Origin: T3SED10-260 sp035363255
GTDB taxonomy: Bacteria; Caldisericota; Caldisericia; UBA6126
Length of the DNA stretch: 64,000 bases
Assembly (NCBI GenBank): GCA_035363255.1
Contig: DAOSES010000007.1
Location: 30,840 to 94,839 of the forward strand
Direction of reading: 5' to 3'
Made by a program: the position numbers and the translations under genes. Positions 63,927-64,000 of this stretch are shown here, in pieces; within the stretch, counting starts at the first letter, position 1, and each line of letters starts with the position of its first letter. Under the pieces are notes generated by a model. The model was not told where the DNA came from. It did no database searches and was given only the letters and a program-made list of their open reading frames with translations.

Positions 63927-64000
63927 TTATTTCTCGTAAATGACTGTGACTGTACGAGTAGCTGCATCCCATTCCACGATAGCTCCGAAAGCTTCGGAGA
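63927..64000 (-). CDS. 3' end of a stalk (copper amine oxidase N-like) domain protein, cut by window edge
   Basis: Only the last 23 codons and the stop are in the window. They read SEAFGAIVEWDAATRTVTVI and a short YEK end. This is the C-terminal half of the same stalk domain found in the surface proteins at 18132, 22998, 27977 and 35795 (compare AEAFGSLVEWDAKDQVVTI). The frame has no start here. The rest of the protein lies beyond 64000. Confidence 0.8.
   Translation of the reverse strand, partial: SEAFGAIVEWDAATRTVTVIYEK

Noticed and set aside
1..64000. Mobile elements, prophage, tRNA or rRNA genes
   Set aside because: Intergenic gaps are all under 300 bases and none folds into a tRNA cloverleaf by eye; no transposase or integrase was seen.

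Overview
This is a bacterial chromosome window of moderate-to-low GC. It is almost fully coding, with no tRNA, rRNA, CRISPR array or insertion sequence that I can see. Gene order points to a lineage close to, or branching near, the Firmicutes: tmk-darA-holB, an efp-nusB-ispA-dxs-nadK-recN block, cdaA-ybbR and secA-prfB. An exosortase with an IPTL/PEP-CTERM-type substrate and a Wzz-like protein are more usual in bacteria with two membranes. The phylum is therefore left open (a deep-branching anaerobe with modular surface proteins is my guess).

Layout. (1) 1-8.0 kb, minus strand: one compact unit gltX - two tandem class A penicillin-binding proteins - tmk - darA (c-di-AMP receptor) - holB (cut by the window edge). 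(2) 8.0-9.6 kb, minus: a membrane ferredoxin (NapH/CcoG-like) and a small membrane protein, ending at a strong terminator. (3) 9.6-18.1 kb, plus: an eight-gene housekeeping unit efp-nusB-ispA-dxs-nadK-recN-hflX-mtnA, from a consensus promoter to a terminator that lies inside the last codons of mtnA. (4) 18.1-48.3 kb: a 30-kb surface-protein island. It encodes an NHL-propeller protein with a thioredoxin-like domain, a small stalk-domain protein, a subtilase, a SpoIID-type protein with cohesin-like and stalk domains, a PQQ-propeller protein with cohesin-like and dockerin domains, a 2216-residue stalk-domain protein, and an exosortase operon (secreted protein, 1301-residue substrate with C-terminal sorting signal, exosortase, companion membrane protein). 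(5) 48.4-49.7 kb, minus: csp-hpf-DUF4330. (6) 49.8-53.2 kb, plus: cdaA-ybbR (c-di-AMP synthesis), then speD-speE (spermidine). (7) 53.2-60.0 kb, minus: secA-prfB-ileS, where prfB needs a programmed +1 frameshift. (8) 60.1-62.0 kb, plus: deoB and a long-chain polyprenyl diphosphate synthase. (9) 62.0-64.0 kb, minus: a Wzz-like protein, an anchored beta-rich protein, and the 3' end of another stalk-domain protein.

How the parts fit. Both ends of c-di-AMP signalling (CdaA, DarA) are here, and DarA sits in an operon with peptidoglycan synthases. The surface island reuses a few modules (paired stalk domains, an Ig-like repeat of about 100 residues, glucodextranase-like repeats, cohesin/dockerin) on otherwise unrelated secreted proteins, next to their own exosortase. 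This looks like a dedicated envelope-assembly system. SpeD/SpeE release methylthioadenosine, whose salvage would pass through MtnA. Gene calls rest on motif recognition by eye; no database search was run.
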